A stretch of 64,000 nt of DNA from Betaproteobacteria bacterium LSUCC0117 (GCA_030441535.1 JAUJFZ010000001.1:627189-691188), one strand, 5' to 3'. Positions 42,055-51,897 are shown, counted from the first letter of the stretch. A program made the numbers and translations. Notes: generated from the letters alone by a model not told the origin.

Positions 42055-43541
42055 GCGTTTTCTTCCTCTTCATCGCGCTTCTCTTGAGCAGCACGATCAT
42101 CGGCACGACCTTGGTTGATCCGCGTCACGTCTTCGGCTGTGATGTCACCCGTGCAGTAAATGCCATCAAAGCATGAAGCGTCAAATCCATCGAGCTTGGG
42201 GTTTAACGCAGAGACTGCGCGCTTCAAGCCAGCAACATCTTGGTAAATCAAAGCGTCACAACCGATGAGTTCGCGCACTTCCTCAACGGTGCGTCCGTGC
42301 GCGACCAACTCGGTCGGGCTGGGCATGTCGATGCCGTAGACGTTCGGGAAACGCACTGGAGGCGCGGCACTGGCAAGATAAACCTTACGGGCACCTGCAT
42401 CTCGGGCCATTTGGACGATTTCTCGGCTGGTGGTACCGCGCACAATCGAGTCATCAACCAACAGCACATTACGTCCCCGGAATTCGGAGCCAATGACGTT
42501 TAATTTTTGACGAACCGAGCGTTTGCGCACCGCCTGCCCTGGCATGATGAAGGTGCGACCGACGTAGCGGTTTTTGACAAATCCTTCGCGATAAGGCTTG
42601 CCCAAGAGGTGCGCCAATTGCATGGCACTGGGGCGCGAGGACTCCGGTATCGGGATCACTGCATCGATCAGATCAGGCGGCACGATAGATACCACGCGCT
42701 GTGCCAAGGTCTCACCCATGTTGAGGCGGGCCTGGTAAACCGATACGCCATCGAGTTGCGAATCGGGACGCGCCAAGTAAACAAACTCAAACAAGCACGG
42801 AAAGCGCTTCGGCGTCGCGGCGCACTGGGCCGCGTGAACCTGGCCCTGCAGGTCAATGAAAACGGCCTCACCGGGATCGATATCACGCACAAAGCGTTGG
42901 CCAGAGCCCTCCAGCGCCACAGATTCGCTGGCAATCATGGCTGCGCCATCACTCTGACCTAAACACAGGGGACGAATGCCAAAGGGGTCACGGAAAGCCA
43001 AAAGCCCATGACCTGCAATGAGCGCCACCACCGCATACGAACCCTTCAACCGAAGGTGGACGCGACGCACCGCCGCAAAGACGTCTTCAGCCCGCAGCGG
43101 GACACCCCGTGTGACGTTTTCAAGTTCGTGGGCAAGCACATTGAGCAACACCTCGCTGTCGCTATCGGTGTTGATGTGGCGGTGATCAGTCGAGAACAAT
43201 TCGGCTTTCAACGCATGGGCGTTCGTGAGGTTGCCGTTGTGTGCCATGACCAAACCAAACGGTGCGTTCACGTAGAAAGGCTGCGCCTCTTCTTCGCTGT
43301 CGGCATTACCCGCGGTGGGGTAACGCACCTGACCCAGGCCAACGTTCCCGGGTAGCGCGCGCATGTCACGGGTACGAAAAACGTCCCGCACCATGCCCTT
43401 GGCTTTGTGCATGTAAAACTTTTGCCCATTTTGAGTCACGATACCCGCGGCGTCTTGACCCCGGTGTTGCAACAAAAGCAGGGCATCGTAAATGAGCTGA
43501 TTCACAGGTGCGTGACTGACCACGCCGACGATTCCACACAT
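42051..43541 (-). CDS. purF: Amidophosphoribosyltransferase
   Basis: This catalyses the first committed step of purine synthesis. The processed enzyme starts with catalytic Cys2 (MCGIVGVV), and the glutaminase domain continues with LLQHRGQDAAG. The PRPP-binding motif is VLLVDDSIVRGTTS. No long propeptide is present. The 496-residue protein lies directly after cvpA with adjoining stop and start, as in many proteobacteria. Confidence 0.97.
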   Translation of the reverse strand: MCGIVGVVSHAPVNQLIYDALLLLQHRGQDAAGIVTQNGQKFYMHKAKGMVRDVFRTRDMRALPGNVGLGQVRYPTAGNADSEEEAQPFYVNAPFGLVMAHNGNLTNAHALKAELFSTDHRHINTDSDSEVLLNVLAHELENVTRGVPLRAEDVFAAVRRVHLRLKGSYAVVALIAGHGLLAFRDPFGIRPLCLGQSDGAAMIASESVALEGSGQRFVRDIDPGEAVFIDLQGQVHAAQCAATPKRFPCLFEFVYLARPDSQLDGVSVYQARLNMGETLAQRVVSIVPPDLIDAVIPIPESSRPSAMQLAHLLGKPYREGFVKNRYVGRTFIMPGQAVRKRSVRQKLNVIGSEFRGRNVLLVDDSIVRGTTSREIVQMARDAGARKVYLASAAPPVRFPNVYGIDMPSPTELVAHGRTVEEVRELIGCDALIYQDVAGLKRAVSALNPKLDGFDASCFDGIYCTGDITAEDVTRINQGRADDRAAQEKRDEEEENA

Positions 43542-44036
43542 TTAGGAGATCAACCTTTCGAGGCCTTGCGGCAAAAGTGGTTTCAACGTTTGCAGCCCAG
43601 CGCTCAACCAATGCGCACCGACCGAACTTTGCCACCAAGCTTCTGCTTGGAAACCAAATGCAAACACCAAAAAAGTTAAAACAGACAAAACCAGCACACC
43701 ACGGACCAAGCCGAAAATGGCGCCCAAAGACCGATCAGCTGGACGCAGGCCCGAATTGGAAATCACACGCCGAACCAACGACGCAATGAACCCACCCACA
43801 AAAATAAACACCACAAACACCACGACATAGCGCACCGACACAGCCAGCAGTCCATTACCCGCTAGGAATGGCACCCATTCGGCCACCAGCGGCGCGAGCA
43901 ACCCCGTCAGCGCCGCTGCCACCAGCCAATTGGCAATCGCCAATAATTCGTAAACCAACCCACGCCAAGCGCCCCAAATCGCCGAGGCGACCAGCAGTGC
44001 CACCATGAAGGTATCGAGTGGACTCCAGTCTGGCAA
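43542..44036 (-). CDS. cvpA: CvpA-family membrane protein
   Basis: This 164-residue inner-membrane protein has four hydrophobic segments. The glycine-containing motif IWGAWRGLVYELL near residues 21-33 is typical of CvpA. Homologues affect colicin V production and envelope stress survival. It lies just upstream of purF, as in E. coli. Confidence 0.9.
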   Translation of the reverse strand: MPDWSPLDTFMVALLVASAIWGAWRGLVYELLAIANWLVAAALTGLLAPLVAEWVPFLAGNGLLAVSVRYVVVFVVFIFVGGFIASLVRRVISNSGLRPADRSLGAIFGLVRGVLVLSVLTFLVFAFGFQAEAWWQSSVGAHWLSAGLQTLKPLLPQGLERLIS

Positions 44037-44054
44037 ATCGAATTCCTCGGGCTA

Positions 44055-44852
44055 TCAGTACGTCAGCACACGGGCCTCTAAGCCCATGCCTTTGATGCGA
44101 TCAATGTAGGTTTGAAGCTCTTGGGCGTCGGTGAAGGGGCCGACGCGGATGCGGATCATACGCACCCCATTAATCGTTGCCACATTCACCAACGTGGTGA
44201 TACCCGCTCTCTCTAACCTGAGGCGAAGCGCACGCGCCAAACTGTTTTCGGTAAATGCGCCCACTTGAATCACGCGACGCTTGCCATCGTCCGGATAATC
44301 CAGTTTGGTGGCGGTCTTAGGCTTGTCGTTGAGGATGCGTTCCGCGCGCTGGGTCTCGGCCTTCTGCGCGGCCGCTTTATCAGCAGACGCTTTATCGGCA
44401 GCCGCCTTATCCGCCGCAACCCTTTCCGCAGCTGATTTTTCTGCAGCCACTTTTTCTGCGGCTATCTGCTTGGCCTGTTCTGCTGCCGCTGCGGTGCTGT
44501 CTTCATCTGGGCGGTCGCCATCAGACTCGGCGCTGACTGCGGCTACGGTGTTGTCCATCGCTGGTGGCTTTGGCGTCTCAGCGCCACCAGCGTCGTTACC
44601 CACGGCGGGCTTGGCGGCCGCAACTGGGGTCGTCGGCACCGGCGTAATGGGGGCAACTTTGTCTTTTGCCGGTATCGCGATTGGCATGTCAACGGGCAAC
44701 GACCGTGGGGCTGTGTCGAACAACATAGAGAAACTGATGACCGCGATGGTCACCAAAATAGCCGTACCCACCAATCGATATTGCGCCTGACGACGAATCG
44801 TCTCGATGCTTTCATTGCGCTCGGACCGACCTTCTTTACCAGACTTGAACAT
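44055..44852 (-). CDS. SPOR-domain membrane protein
   Basis: This 265-residue single-pass inner-membrane protein resembles DedD. One membrane segment (about residues 30-47) is followed by a Pro/Ala-rich stretch, a highly repetitive Ala/Lys/Glu/Asp helix (ADKAAADKASADKAAAQKA) and a C-terminal SPOR domain (about 190-265) that would bind denuded peptidoglycan at the septum. I use the ATG at 44852; a TTG at 44882 in the same frame is possible, and neither has a clear ribosome site. Confidence 0.88.
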   Translation of the reverse strand: MFKSGKEGRSERNESIETIRRQAQYRLVGTAILVTIAVISFSMLFDTAPRSLPVDMPIAIPAKDKVAPITPVPTTPVAAAKPAVGNDAGGAETPKPPAMDNTVAAVSAESDGDRPDEDSTAAAAEQAKQIAAEKVAAEKSAAERVAADKAAADKASADKAAAQKAETQRAERILNDKPKTATKLDYPDDGKRRVIQVGAFTENSLARALRLRLERAGITTLVNVATINGVRMIRIRVGPFTDAQELQTYIDRIKGMGLEARVLTY

Positions 44853-44894
44853 AAGGAGGAACCGCAGAGGACTTTCGTTCAATAAAACCGAAAT

Positions 44895-46238
44895 TTACGT
44901 GTTTTGACCGTCGTTACCACCCAAATGCTTTGCGTTGAGTCTGGGTACGCCGTGCTTCAAAACGCCGCCCACCGTGAAGAATGAGCCGCACACCACGATT
45001 CTATCAGTGGGGGCTGCCTGCGCGACGGCCGCATCAAGGGCCTTTTGTGGGTCGCTATAGCTGATTTTGCTGGCTTTTTCACACCCGGGCACCGATGTCG
45101 AAAGGGCAACCAGCGCCTCAGCACCGAGGGCTCGCGGCAGCGGTAAGTCGGTAAAGTACCAATGGTCAACCAATGGGCCCAACTTCTGCAGCATGGTGGC
45201 GACATCTTTATCCGCCATACACCCGAACACCACGTGGGTCGCCGGGAAATAGCCCATGGCGTCCAAGTTCGCCACCAAGGTGGCCATGGCATGTGGGTTG
45301 TGGGCCACGTCCAATACCAATTGAGGCTCGCCCGGCACGATTTGGAAGCGTCCCGGTAGGCTCACCAGCGACAAACCAGCCCGGATGGACTGGGCCGTCA
45401 CGGGCAGTTGGGGTCGCAGCGCCTCCAGCGCGGCCAGCACACCCGCAGCGTTCAGCAGCTGATTGGCGCCGCGTAAAGCAGGGTATGCGAGCCCGGCATA
45501 CCGACGCCCGCGCCCTGCCCAGCCCCATTGCTGCTTGTCGCCGGAGACATTGAAGTCACGACCGAGCAACCAGGCATCTGCTCCGATCGCGTCTGCATGG
45601 TCCGTCACGCTGGTGGGGGGTAAGGGGTCACTCACGATCGCCGGCTTGCCAGGGCGCATGATGCCAGCTTTCTCTCGGCCAATCGCCTCGCGGGTATCGC
45701 CGAGATAGGCCTGATGGTCTAAATCCACACTGGTGATGATGGCGCAATCGGCATCCACGGCATTCACCGCATCCAAACGCCCACCCAGCCCCACCTCCAA
45801 AATCATGACATCGGGCTTGGCCAATTGCATAACGCGCAAAATACCCAGTGTGGTGAACTCAAAATAGGTCAGGCTGACGCCCCCAGCGGCCTCGCACGCA
45901 GCGGCCACTGTGCTGAAGGCTGTGCAGAGATCCTCTGCACTGACGTGATCACCGTTCAGGCGGCACCGCTCTTCGAAATCAACCAAATGGGGGGATGTAT
46001 AGAGCGCGGTCCGATAGCCAGACTGCGACAAAATCGCCTCAAGCATGGCGCAGGTTGACCCTTTGCCGTTGGTGCCAGCGACCGTGATCACAGGGCACGG
46101 CATGCGCAATTGGTCGGGCAGGCAGGCGGCCACGCGCTGTACCCGGTCCAACCCCATATCAATGGCAACAGGGTGTAGTTGCTCAAGGTGATGCAACCAA
46201 TCGGCTAAATTACGGGGCAACGGGGTCGAATCAGGCAT
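44895..46238 (-). CDS. folC: Bifunctional folylpolyglutamate/dihydrofolate synthase
   Basis: This adds glutamates to folates and makes dihydrofolate from dihydropteroate. The Mur-ligase fold shows the P-loop TVAGTNGKGST, the omega loop LYTSPHLVDFEERC and DVAHNPHA in the second domain. I prefer the ATG at 46238 (MPDSTPLPRNLADWL), giving 447 residues; ATG 46277 is also in frame. It heads the folC-SPOR-cvpA-purF-metZ operon. Confidence 0.93.
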   Translation of the reverse strand: MPDSTPLPRNLADWLHHLEQLHPVAIDMGLDRVQRVAACLPDQLRMPCPVITVAGTNGKGSTCAMLEAILSQSGYRTALYTSPHLVDFEERCRLNGDHVSAEDLCTAFSTVAAACEAAGGVSLTYFEFTTLGILRVMQLAKPDVMILEVGLGGRLDAVNAVDADCAIITSVDLDHQAYLGDTREAIGREKAGIMRPGKPAIVSDPLPPTSVTDHADAIGADAWLLGRDFNVSGDKQQWGWAGRGRRYAGLAYPALRGANQLLNAAGVLAALEALRPQLPVTAQSIRAGLSLVSLPGRFQIVPGEPQLVLDVAHNPHAMATLVANLDAMGYFPATHVVFGCMADKDVATMLQKLGPLVDHWYFTDLPLPRALGAEALVALSTSVPGCEKASKISYSDPQKALDAAVAQAAPTDRIVVCGSFFTVGGVLKHGVPRLNAKHLGGNDGQNT

Positions 46239-46312
46239 GGGCGACGCTTGTATGAAAGCCGTTATTGTCTCAGCCATTCGCCGGTCACCAAGACGGGGCA
46301 AAATATATACCC

Positions 46313-46687
46313 ATGAACGATCCACAAGCCACCCAAAATTCGATCCAAGTCTTTGGTATTCCCAACTGCGACACGGTCAAAAAGGCCCGAACCTGGCTCG
46401 CCGCACAGGGCCTGGATGTGCAATTCCACGACTTCAAAAAGCAAGGCGTGCCGCCCGATGCGATCCCAAAGTGGCTGGCACAGGTCGATTGGTCGATATT
46501 GATCAACCGCAAGGGCACGACGTGGCGCCAACTGGATGACGCCGAAAAAGCCAACGTGACCGATGCCACAACGGCTCAGGCGCTGGCCACGCGGTTACCC
46601 AGCGTGATCAAACGCCCCGTGGTGGTGTGGGCGAATGGCGACGTGACCGTCGGATTTAACGCCGACGATTGGGCAAAACGCATCTGA
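46313..46687 (+). CDS. ArsC/Spx-family reductase (YffB-like)
   Basis: This 124-residue thioredoxin-fold protein has the active-site stretch GIPNCDTVKKARTWL with one cysteine, and FHDFKKQG, both typical of YffB. A true arsenate reductase role is unlikely because the second catalytic residue set of ArsC is absent. It is divergent from folC. The start is 46313, chosen to match family length. Confidence 0.88.
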   Translation: MNDPQATQNSIQVFGIPNCDTVKKARTWLAAQGLDVQFHDFKKQGVPPDAIPKWLAQVDWSILINRKGTTWRQLDDAEKANVTDATTAQALATRLPSVIKRPVVVWANGDVTVGFNADDWAKRI

Positions 46688-46793
46688 AACCCGCTGTGCC
46701 GTGGGCCTGACACACCGGCTCCACTACAATTGAGGGTTGCGTCGGCATCATCCTGACGCCCCGGCTCCCCCACACTTTTTGCACGGATTACCC

Positions 46794-48137
46794 ATGGCAA
46801 CGATTCTTCAAAATTTACCTGCTGGTCAAAAGGTCGGCATCGCTTTTTCTGGCGGTTTAGACACCAGCGCGGCTCTGTTGTGGATGCGTCAAAAAGGCGC
46901 CGTGCCCTATGCGTACACCGCCAACCTCGGGCAGCCCGATGAGCCGGATTACGATGAAATACCTCGCAAAGCCATGGCCTACGGTGCCGAGGCAGCTCGA
47001 CTGATCGATTGTCGGATTCAGCTGGCCAATGAGGGTATTGCAGCCCTTCAGAGCGGTGCCTTCCACATTTCAACCGGCGGCATCACCTACTTCAACACCA
47101 CGCCTATCGGCCGCGCTGTAACGGGCACCATGCTGGTCGCCGCCATGCGCGAGGACGACGTCAACATCTGGGGTGACGGCAGCACCTACAAAGGCAACGA
47201 CATTGAGCGCTTTTACCGCTACGGTCTGCTGACCAACCCCTCACTCCAAATTTATAAGCCTTGGCTCGACCAACTGTTCATTGACGAATTAGGTGGACGT
47301 GCCGAGATGTCTGCGTTCATGCAGGCCGCGGGTTTCGACTACAAGATGTCGTCTGAAAAGGCCTACTCGACCGACTCAAACATGCTGGGTGCCACGCACG
47401 AGGCGAAAGACCTCGAGAGCCTCGCCAGCGGCATGCACATCGTCAAGCCCATCATGGGCGTCGCCCACTGGCGTGATGATGTCGAAGTTAAGCGCGAACA
47501 AGTCACCGTACGTTTTGAAGAAGGCCAGCCCGTTGCCTTAAACGGCAAAACTTTCAGCGACAGCGTCGAACTGATTCTGGAGGCCAACCGTATCAGTGGA
47601 CGCCATGGCTTGGGCATGAGCGACCAGATCGAAAATCGCATCATCGAAGCCAAGAGCCGCGGGATTTACGAAGCCCCCGGCATGGCCCTGTTGCACATCG
47701 CCTACGAGCGTTTGGTCACGGGTATTCACAACGAAGACACGATTGAGCAGTACCGCATCAATGGGCTGCGATTGGGCCGTTTGCTGTATCAAGGCCGCTG
47801 GTTTGACCCGCAAGCCATCATGTTGCGCGAGACCGCGCAACGCTGGGTGGCGCGTGCCGTCACGGGTGAAGTGACTTTGGAATTGCGTCGTGGCAACGAC
47901 TACACCATCATGAACACCGACTCGCCCAACCTGACCTACCAGGCCGAGCGTTTAACGATGGAGCGCGGCGAATCCATGTTCACACCACGCGACCGCATCG
48001 GTCAGCTGACCATGCGCAATCTCGATATCGTTGACACGCGCGACAAGTTGGGCATCTACGCCAAGTCAGGCTTGCTGGCGTTGGGTGATGGCGCCGACAT
48101 GCTCAAACTGGCAAACGACCAAGACGCCAAAAAATAA
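46794..48137 (+). CDS. argG: Argininosuccinate synthase
   Basis: This joins citrulline and aspartate with ATP in arginine synthesis. The 447-residue E. coli-like form has the ATP pyrophosphatase motif SGGLDTSA (residues 19-26) and the segments GDGSTYKGNDIERFYRYG and TDSNMLGATHEAKDLE. I start at 46794, because the frame open to 46737 has no family-like sequence. The gene converges with murB. Confidence 0.97.
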   Translation: MATILQNLPAGQKVGIAFSGGLDTSAALLWMRQKGAVPYAYTANLGQPDEPDYDEIPRKAMAYGAEAARLIDCRIQLANEGIAALQSGAFHISTGGITYFNTTPIGRAVTGTMLVAAMREDDVNIWGDGSTYKGNDIERFYRYGLLTNPSLQIYKPWLDQLFIDELGGRAEMSAFMQAAGFDYKMSSEKAYSTDSNMLGATHEAKDLESLASGMHIVKPIMGVAHWRDDVEVKREQVTVRFEEGQPVALNGKTFSDSVELILEANRISGRHGLGMSDQIENRIIEAKSRGIYEAPGMALLHIAYERLVTGIHNEDTIEQYRINGLRLGRLLYQGRWFDPQAIMLRETAQRWVARAVTGEVTLELRRGNDYTIMNTDSPNLTYQAERLTMERGESMFTPRDRIGQLTMRNLDIVDTRDKLGIYAKSGLLALGDGADMLKLANDQDAKK

Positions 48138-48148
48138 GTCTCTGCGCG

Positions 48149-49216
48149 TTAAACGACCTCGGGTTCGGGCTCAAGCATGAGCCCGAATCGTTCGAACACG
48201 CTGGTTTGAATAGCCTTGGCCAAGGTCATCACCTCTCCGCCTGTGACGGCTTGCTGGGCGTTGCCCCGGTTCACCAACACCAAGGCCTGTTTCTCGTACA
48301 CGCCAGCAAGTCCAATCGACTTGCCGCGCCAGCCACACGCATCAATCAACCAACCAGCTGCCAGCTTGATACGCCCATCGGGTAAGGGGTAGTGCACCAA
48401 ATTCGGTTCACGCCCAATGATGTCCGCGCACTGCTCGACAGATACCGTGGGATTTTTGAAAAAGCTGCCCGCATTACCGATCACTTTAGGGTCTGGCAAC
48501 TTCGCTTGACGAATGCCCACCACCCAATCCAGTACCTGTTGTGGCGTGGGCTTGTCGATGCCCGTCGCGGCGACCTGCTTTTGCAAATCAAGGTAACCGA
48601 GCTCTGGCACCCATCGTTTAGGGAGCGCAAATCGCACCTGTGTGATGAGTGCGCGCCCCTTCAGCCCCATCGCCAGTGGCGCAGCGGGCGCGTGTTTAAA
48701 GACAGAGTCGCGGTAGCCAAAGCCACATTGGTCGGCACGCAGGGTGAAGGGCTCGCCAGTTTGCAAGTCAATTGCGTCGAGCGCCTCAAATCGATCTTGT
48801 AATTCGACGCCGTAAGCCCCAATGTTTTGAACGGGTGCGGCGCCACAGACACCCGGTATCAGGGCCATGTTCTCTAAGCCCGGCCAGCCCTGTGCAACCG
48901 TCCAGCACACAAACTCGTGCCAATCGACCCCGGCCCCAGCGGCAACGATCCAATGGCGGTCGGTTTCGCCCACCAGTGCCATGCCTGGAATTTCTACTTT
49001 CAGAACCAGCGCACTCACATCGGCCGTCAAGACGATATTGCTGCCACCGCCCAATATGAAGAGCGAGCGATCGCGCAGCAGCCCCGAACGCACAGCAGCT
49101 TGCGCCGACTCGACATCACGAATCACCAACAACTCACGCGCACGTGCCGCAATCCCAAAGGTGTTGAATGCTTGCAGCGAGACGTTTTTCTGCACTAATA
49201 TTGACGGTTCCGACAT
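48149..49216 (-). CDS. murB: UDP-N-acetylenolpyruvoylglucosamine reductase
   Basis: This FAD enzyme completes UDP-MurNAc synthesis for peptidoglycan. The 355-residue protein is type I: FNTFGIAARA at the start, LGGGSNIVL and IPGVCGAAPVQNIGAYG for FAD, and GNAGSFFKNP with the catalytic serine. The C-terminus is encoded across a 10-bp stem that lies between the murB and argG ends. Confidence 0.96.
   Translation of the reverse strand: MSEPSILVQKNVSLQAFNTFGIAARARELLVIRDVESAQAAVRSGLLRDRSLFILGGGSNIVLTADVSALVLKVEIPGMALVGETDRHWIVAAGAGVDWHEFVCWTVAQGWPGLENMALIPGVCGAAPVQNIGAYGVELQDRFEALDAIDLQTGEPFTLRADQCGFGYRDSVFKHAPAAPLAMGLKGRALITQVRFALPKRWVPELGYLDLQKQVAATGIDKPTPQQVLDWVVGIRQAKLPDPKVIGNAGSFFKNPTVSVEQCADIIGREPNLVHYPLPDGRIKLAAGWLIDACGWRGKSIGLAGVYEKQALVLVNRGNAQQAVTGGEVMTLAKAIQTSVFERFGLMLEPEPEVV
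48164..48187. repeat. Inverted repeat at the argG/murB convergence
   Basis: A perfect 10-bp stem (TTCGGGCTCA/TGAGCCCGAA) closes a 4-nt loop within the last murB codons. No T-run follows on either strand, so it is not a standard terminator, but it may limit read-through or stabilise mRNA ends. Confidence 0.7.
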
Positions 49217-49252
49217 CCGGAAATTGTCGCATTAAATTAGGATTACACAGCC

Positions 49253-49738
49253 ATGCCCTCATTCGATACCGTAATGGAACCCGATATGGTCGAAGTCAAA
49301 AATGCCATCGATCAGGCTGCCAAAGAAATTGGCAACCGATTCGACTTCAAAGGCACTTCCGCCGCCATCGAGCTGAAGGACAAGGAGATCACGCTAACTG
49401 GCGACGCCGATTTCCAACTCACGCAAATCGACGACATCATGCGCAACAAACTGGCGAAACGAAACGTCGATGTGCGTTTCATCGACATGGGGAAAGTGGA
49501 GAAAATTGGCGGTGATCGTGTCAAACAAACCGCTGTGGTTCGCAGTGGTATCGCCACCGAGGACGGCAAAAAAATTCAGCAGGTGCTCAAGGGCAGCAAG
49601 CTGAAGGTCCAAGGCGCCATCCAAGGTGACAGCGTGCGCGTGACGGGCGGCAAACGCGATGATTTGCAGGCCGCCATGGCGCTGATTCGCTCAGAGATCC
49701 CTGATCTCCCCCTCACCTTCAATAACTTCAGGGATTAA
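49253..49738 (+). CDS. YajQ-family nucleotide-binding protein
   Basis: This 161-residue protein starts MPSFDTVMEPDMVEVKNAIDQA and contains NRFDFKGTSAAIEL, which define the YajQ/UPF0234 family. A homologue in Xanthomonas binds cyclic-di-GMP and acts with a transcription factor; whether that holds here is unknown. It is divergent from murB with 36 bp between starts, and overlaps the convergent RidA gene by 11 bp. Confidence 0.95.
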   Translation: MPSFDTVMEPDMVEVKNAIDQAAKEIGNRFDFKGTSAAIELKDKEITLTGDADFQLTQIDDIMRNKLAKRNVDVRFIDMGKVEKIGGDRVKQTAVVRSGIATEDGKKIQQVLKGSKLKVQGAIQGDSVRVTGGKRDDLQAAMALIRSEIPDLPLTFNNFRD

Positions 49739-50099
49739 CCGCAGCGGTCGCAACTACCTCAATTTTGTAGTTGGGGTTGGCCAAACGAGCCTCCACCGTG
49801 GCGCGGGGGGGCGTGTTACCAGGCGTTACCCAGGCATCCCACACGGTGTTCATGGCCTGAATATCGTCGATATTGCTGAGGTAAATTTGCACCCTCAGCA
49901 GTCGTGACTTATCACTGCCGGCCTCGCGCAAACGCTGCTCGATTTGGTTCAAAACGTCGCGGGTTTGACCCTCGATATCGGTATCACCCGCCTCGGGCAC
50001 CATACCGGCCAGGTACACAACGCCATTAAAAACCGCTGATTCGCTGAGACGCTCACCAACATGAAAGCGCGTGATGCCGTTGTTTTCAACCTGACTCAT
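49728..50099 (-). CDS. RidA-family (YjgF) protein
   Basis: This 123-residue protein of the YjgF/YER057c fold shows VYLAGMVPE, QIYLSNIDDI and the PPRATVEARLANPNYKIEVVA strand with the conserved Arg and Glu. True RidA proteins deaminate reactive enamines; this is nearer the broader RidA-like group. The ATG at 50099 has an AGGA ribosome site; the earlier ATG at 50105 is less well placed. It follows plsY by 24 bp. Confidence 0.9.
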   Translation of the reverse strand: MSQVENNGITRFHVGERLSESAVFNGVVYLAGMVPEAGDTDIEGQTRDVLNQIEQRLREAGSDKSRLLRVQIYLSNIDDIQAMNTVWDAWVTPGNTPPRATVEARLANPNYKIEVVATAAVNP

Positions 50100-50123
50100 G
50101 ACCATCCTTTTTTAAACAAGCAA

Positions 50124-50774
50124 TTACTTTTTTGACTGGCCCAGTTTGCTCTCTGTGCCCTTCATAATGCGACCGAGGTTGTCACGGTGACGCCAGATCA
50201 ACATCAGTGACATGACGGCCAAACAACCCGTCGAGACAGCGCCCGCTTGCCACGCCACGCCATGGCCAAATAACCAATAAAACGGCGCGAATACAGCGGC
50301 GACAACCGATGCCAAAGACACAAAACGACTGAAATAAAGCAATATCAAAAACGTGGCGAGGCAAGCCAAGCCCAGCGTCGGCTCCAGCCCAAACAGCACA
50401 CCAACCGCGGTCGCCACGCCCTTGCCCCCCTTGAAACCAAAAAACACGGGGTACAAGTGTCCTAAAAACGCCGCAAGACCAACCAAGGCGCCCCACTCGG
50501 AAGCGCTGCCCCCGAAACCCCATTCGGTTGCGAATCGCAACATCAGCAGCACTGGAATAAAGCCCTTCAGCGCATCCAACACCAACGTAGCGATGGCCGC
50601 CGATCGTTTGCCCGATCGTAAAACGTTGGTAGCGCCCGGGTTGCGACTGCCAAACGTACGGGGATCAGCAATGCCCATGATCTTGCTGATCACAATCGCA
50701 AAGGCGACCGAACCCAACAGGTAGGCGGCGATGACCATGGCAATGGGCATCCAGAGATTAGATGTGGCGTTCAT
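50124..50774 (-). CDS. plsY: Glycerol-3-phosphate acyltransferase PlsY
   Basis: This inner-membrane enzyme moves the acyl group from acyl-phosphate to glycerol 3-phosphate. It has about five membrane segments. Three conserved loops are seen: GSRNPGATNVLR, KGGKGVATAVGV and the C-terminal MLIWRHRDNLGRIMKGTE. Length 216 is normal. Confidence 0.96.
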   Translation of the reverse strand: MNATSNLWMPIAMVIAAYLLGSVAFAIVISKIMGIADPRTFGSRNPGATNVLRSGKRSAAIATLVLDALKGFIPVLLMLRFATEWGFGGSASEWGALVGLAAFLGHLYPVFFGFKGGKGVATAVGVLFGLEPTLGLACLATFLILLYFSRFVSLASVVAAVFAPFYWLFGHGVAWQAGAVSTGCLAVMSLMLIWRHRDNLGRIMKGTESKLGQSKK

Positions 50775-50814
50775 AACGGAGATTCAAAAAAAGGTGGTTG
50801 GGTGGCCCACAAGG

Positions 50815-51894
50815 TCAAACCGCGGGGTCACCCCACGCGAATCGTAACGCATCAATGGCAGCCAACGTCTCGGCGTCTAATTGGCAATCAAACGCATCGA
50901 TACAGGCGTCTAACTGCTCGCAATTGATGACGCCAATGATGGTGCTTTTCGCAACCCAATGCTGGTAGCAAAACGCCAGCGCCATCTGGTGCGGTGTCAG
51001 TCCCTTCTCACGCGCCAGCGCGTTATACGCACGGGCTGCATCAAGGGCACGCGGACGGCCCCAGCGCTGCTTTTGGGTCGATTCATAAATAGCCAAACGA
51101 CCTTGCGGCGGGCCACTGTGCACCAACCCGGTATCGTCGTATTTGCCAGTTAAAAGGCCAAAGGCCAATGGCGAGTAGGCCAGTAAATCAACACCCAAAC
51201 GGTACAGGCTTTCGGACAGCGCGTTCTCGACTGACCGGTTCACCAAATTGAATGGGTTTTGCACAGTGGCAATGCGTGGCAGTTGGTGGACTTCAGCCAA
51301 ACGCACGAATTCATGCACGCCATACGGCGTTTCGTTTGATAAGCCAATGGCGCGCACCTTACCCGCTTTCACCAAGCGTTGCATCGCCTCCAATTGCTCC
51401 AAAATGGGCGCGCAATCGGCCTCCTTGTTGGGATCGAAATACATCTGCCCAAATGCGGGCACATTACGAGCAGGCCAGTGGATTTGGTACAGATCGATCA
51501 CGTCGGTTTGCAGGCGTCGCAAACTGGCCTCACACGCCGCTTCAATTTCCGCTGCGGTCAGGCCACTGTTTTCCCCCCGCACCCATGGCATGCCACGCGA
51601 CGGGCCCGCTACTTTAGATGCCAAAACCACCTGCGCACGTTTGCCCGGGTTCTTTGCAAACCAGCGCCCCATGATGGTCTCGGTGGCGCCACAGGTCTCC
51701 GCTTTGGTGGGTACCGAATAAATTTCAGCGGTATCCCAAAAGTGAACGCCTCGCGCCAACGCGCGGTCCATGATGGCGTGCGAGGTGGCCTCATCCACCT
51801 GCTCACCAAACGTCATGGTTCCCAAACAAATAGGGCCCACTTTTAAGTCAGACTGACGGAGCGATAACGATGGAAATGGCGTTGTGTTTGTCAC
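50815..51894 (-). CDS. Aldo/keto reductase (Tas-like)
   Basis: This 359-residue NADPH-dependent oxidoreductase has FWDTAEIYSVP with the catalytic Tyr and Asp, the KVAGPSRG lysine segment, the IHW histidine and a C-terminal cofactor region (KSTIIGVINCEQL). The close fit to Tas suggests the same subgroup, whose substrate is uncertain. It lies 3 bp after the acyl-CoA synthetase gene. Confidence 0.92.
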   Translation of the reverse strand: MTNTTPFPSLSLRQSDLKVGPICLGTMTFGEQVDEATSHAIMDRALARGVHFWDTAEIYSVPTKAETCGATETIMGRWFAKNPGKRAQVVLASKVAGPSRGMPWVRGENSGLTAAEIEAACEASLRRLQTDVIDLYQIHWPARNVPAFGQMYFDPNKEADCAPILEQLEAMQRLVKAGKVRAIGLSNETPYGVHEFVRLAEVHQLPRIATVQNPFNLVNRSVENALSESLYRLGVDLLAYSPLAFGLLTGKYDDTGLVHSGPPQGRLAIYESTQKQRWGRPRALDAARAYNALAREKGLTPHQMALAFCYQHWVAKSTIIGVINCEQLDACIDAFDCQLDAETLAAIDALRFAWGDPAV

Positions 51895-51897
51895 GAT

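Noticed and set aside
44305..44790. A 161-codon Ala/Ser-rich frame on the plus strand
   Set aside because: It is antisense to the repetitive Ala/Lys helix of the SPOR protein gene, which explains its composition.
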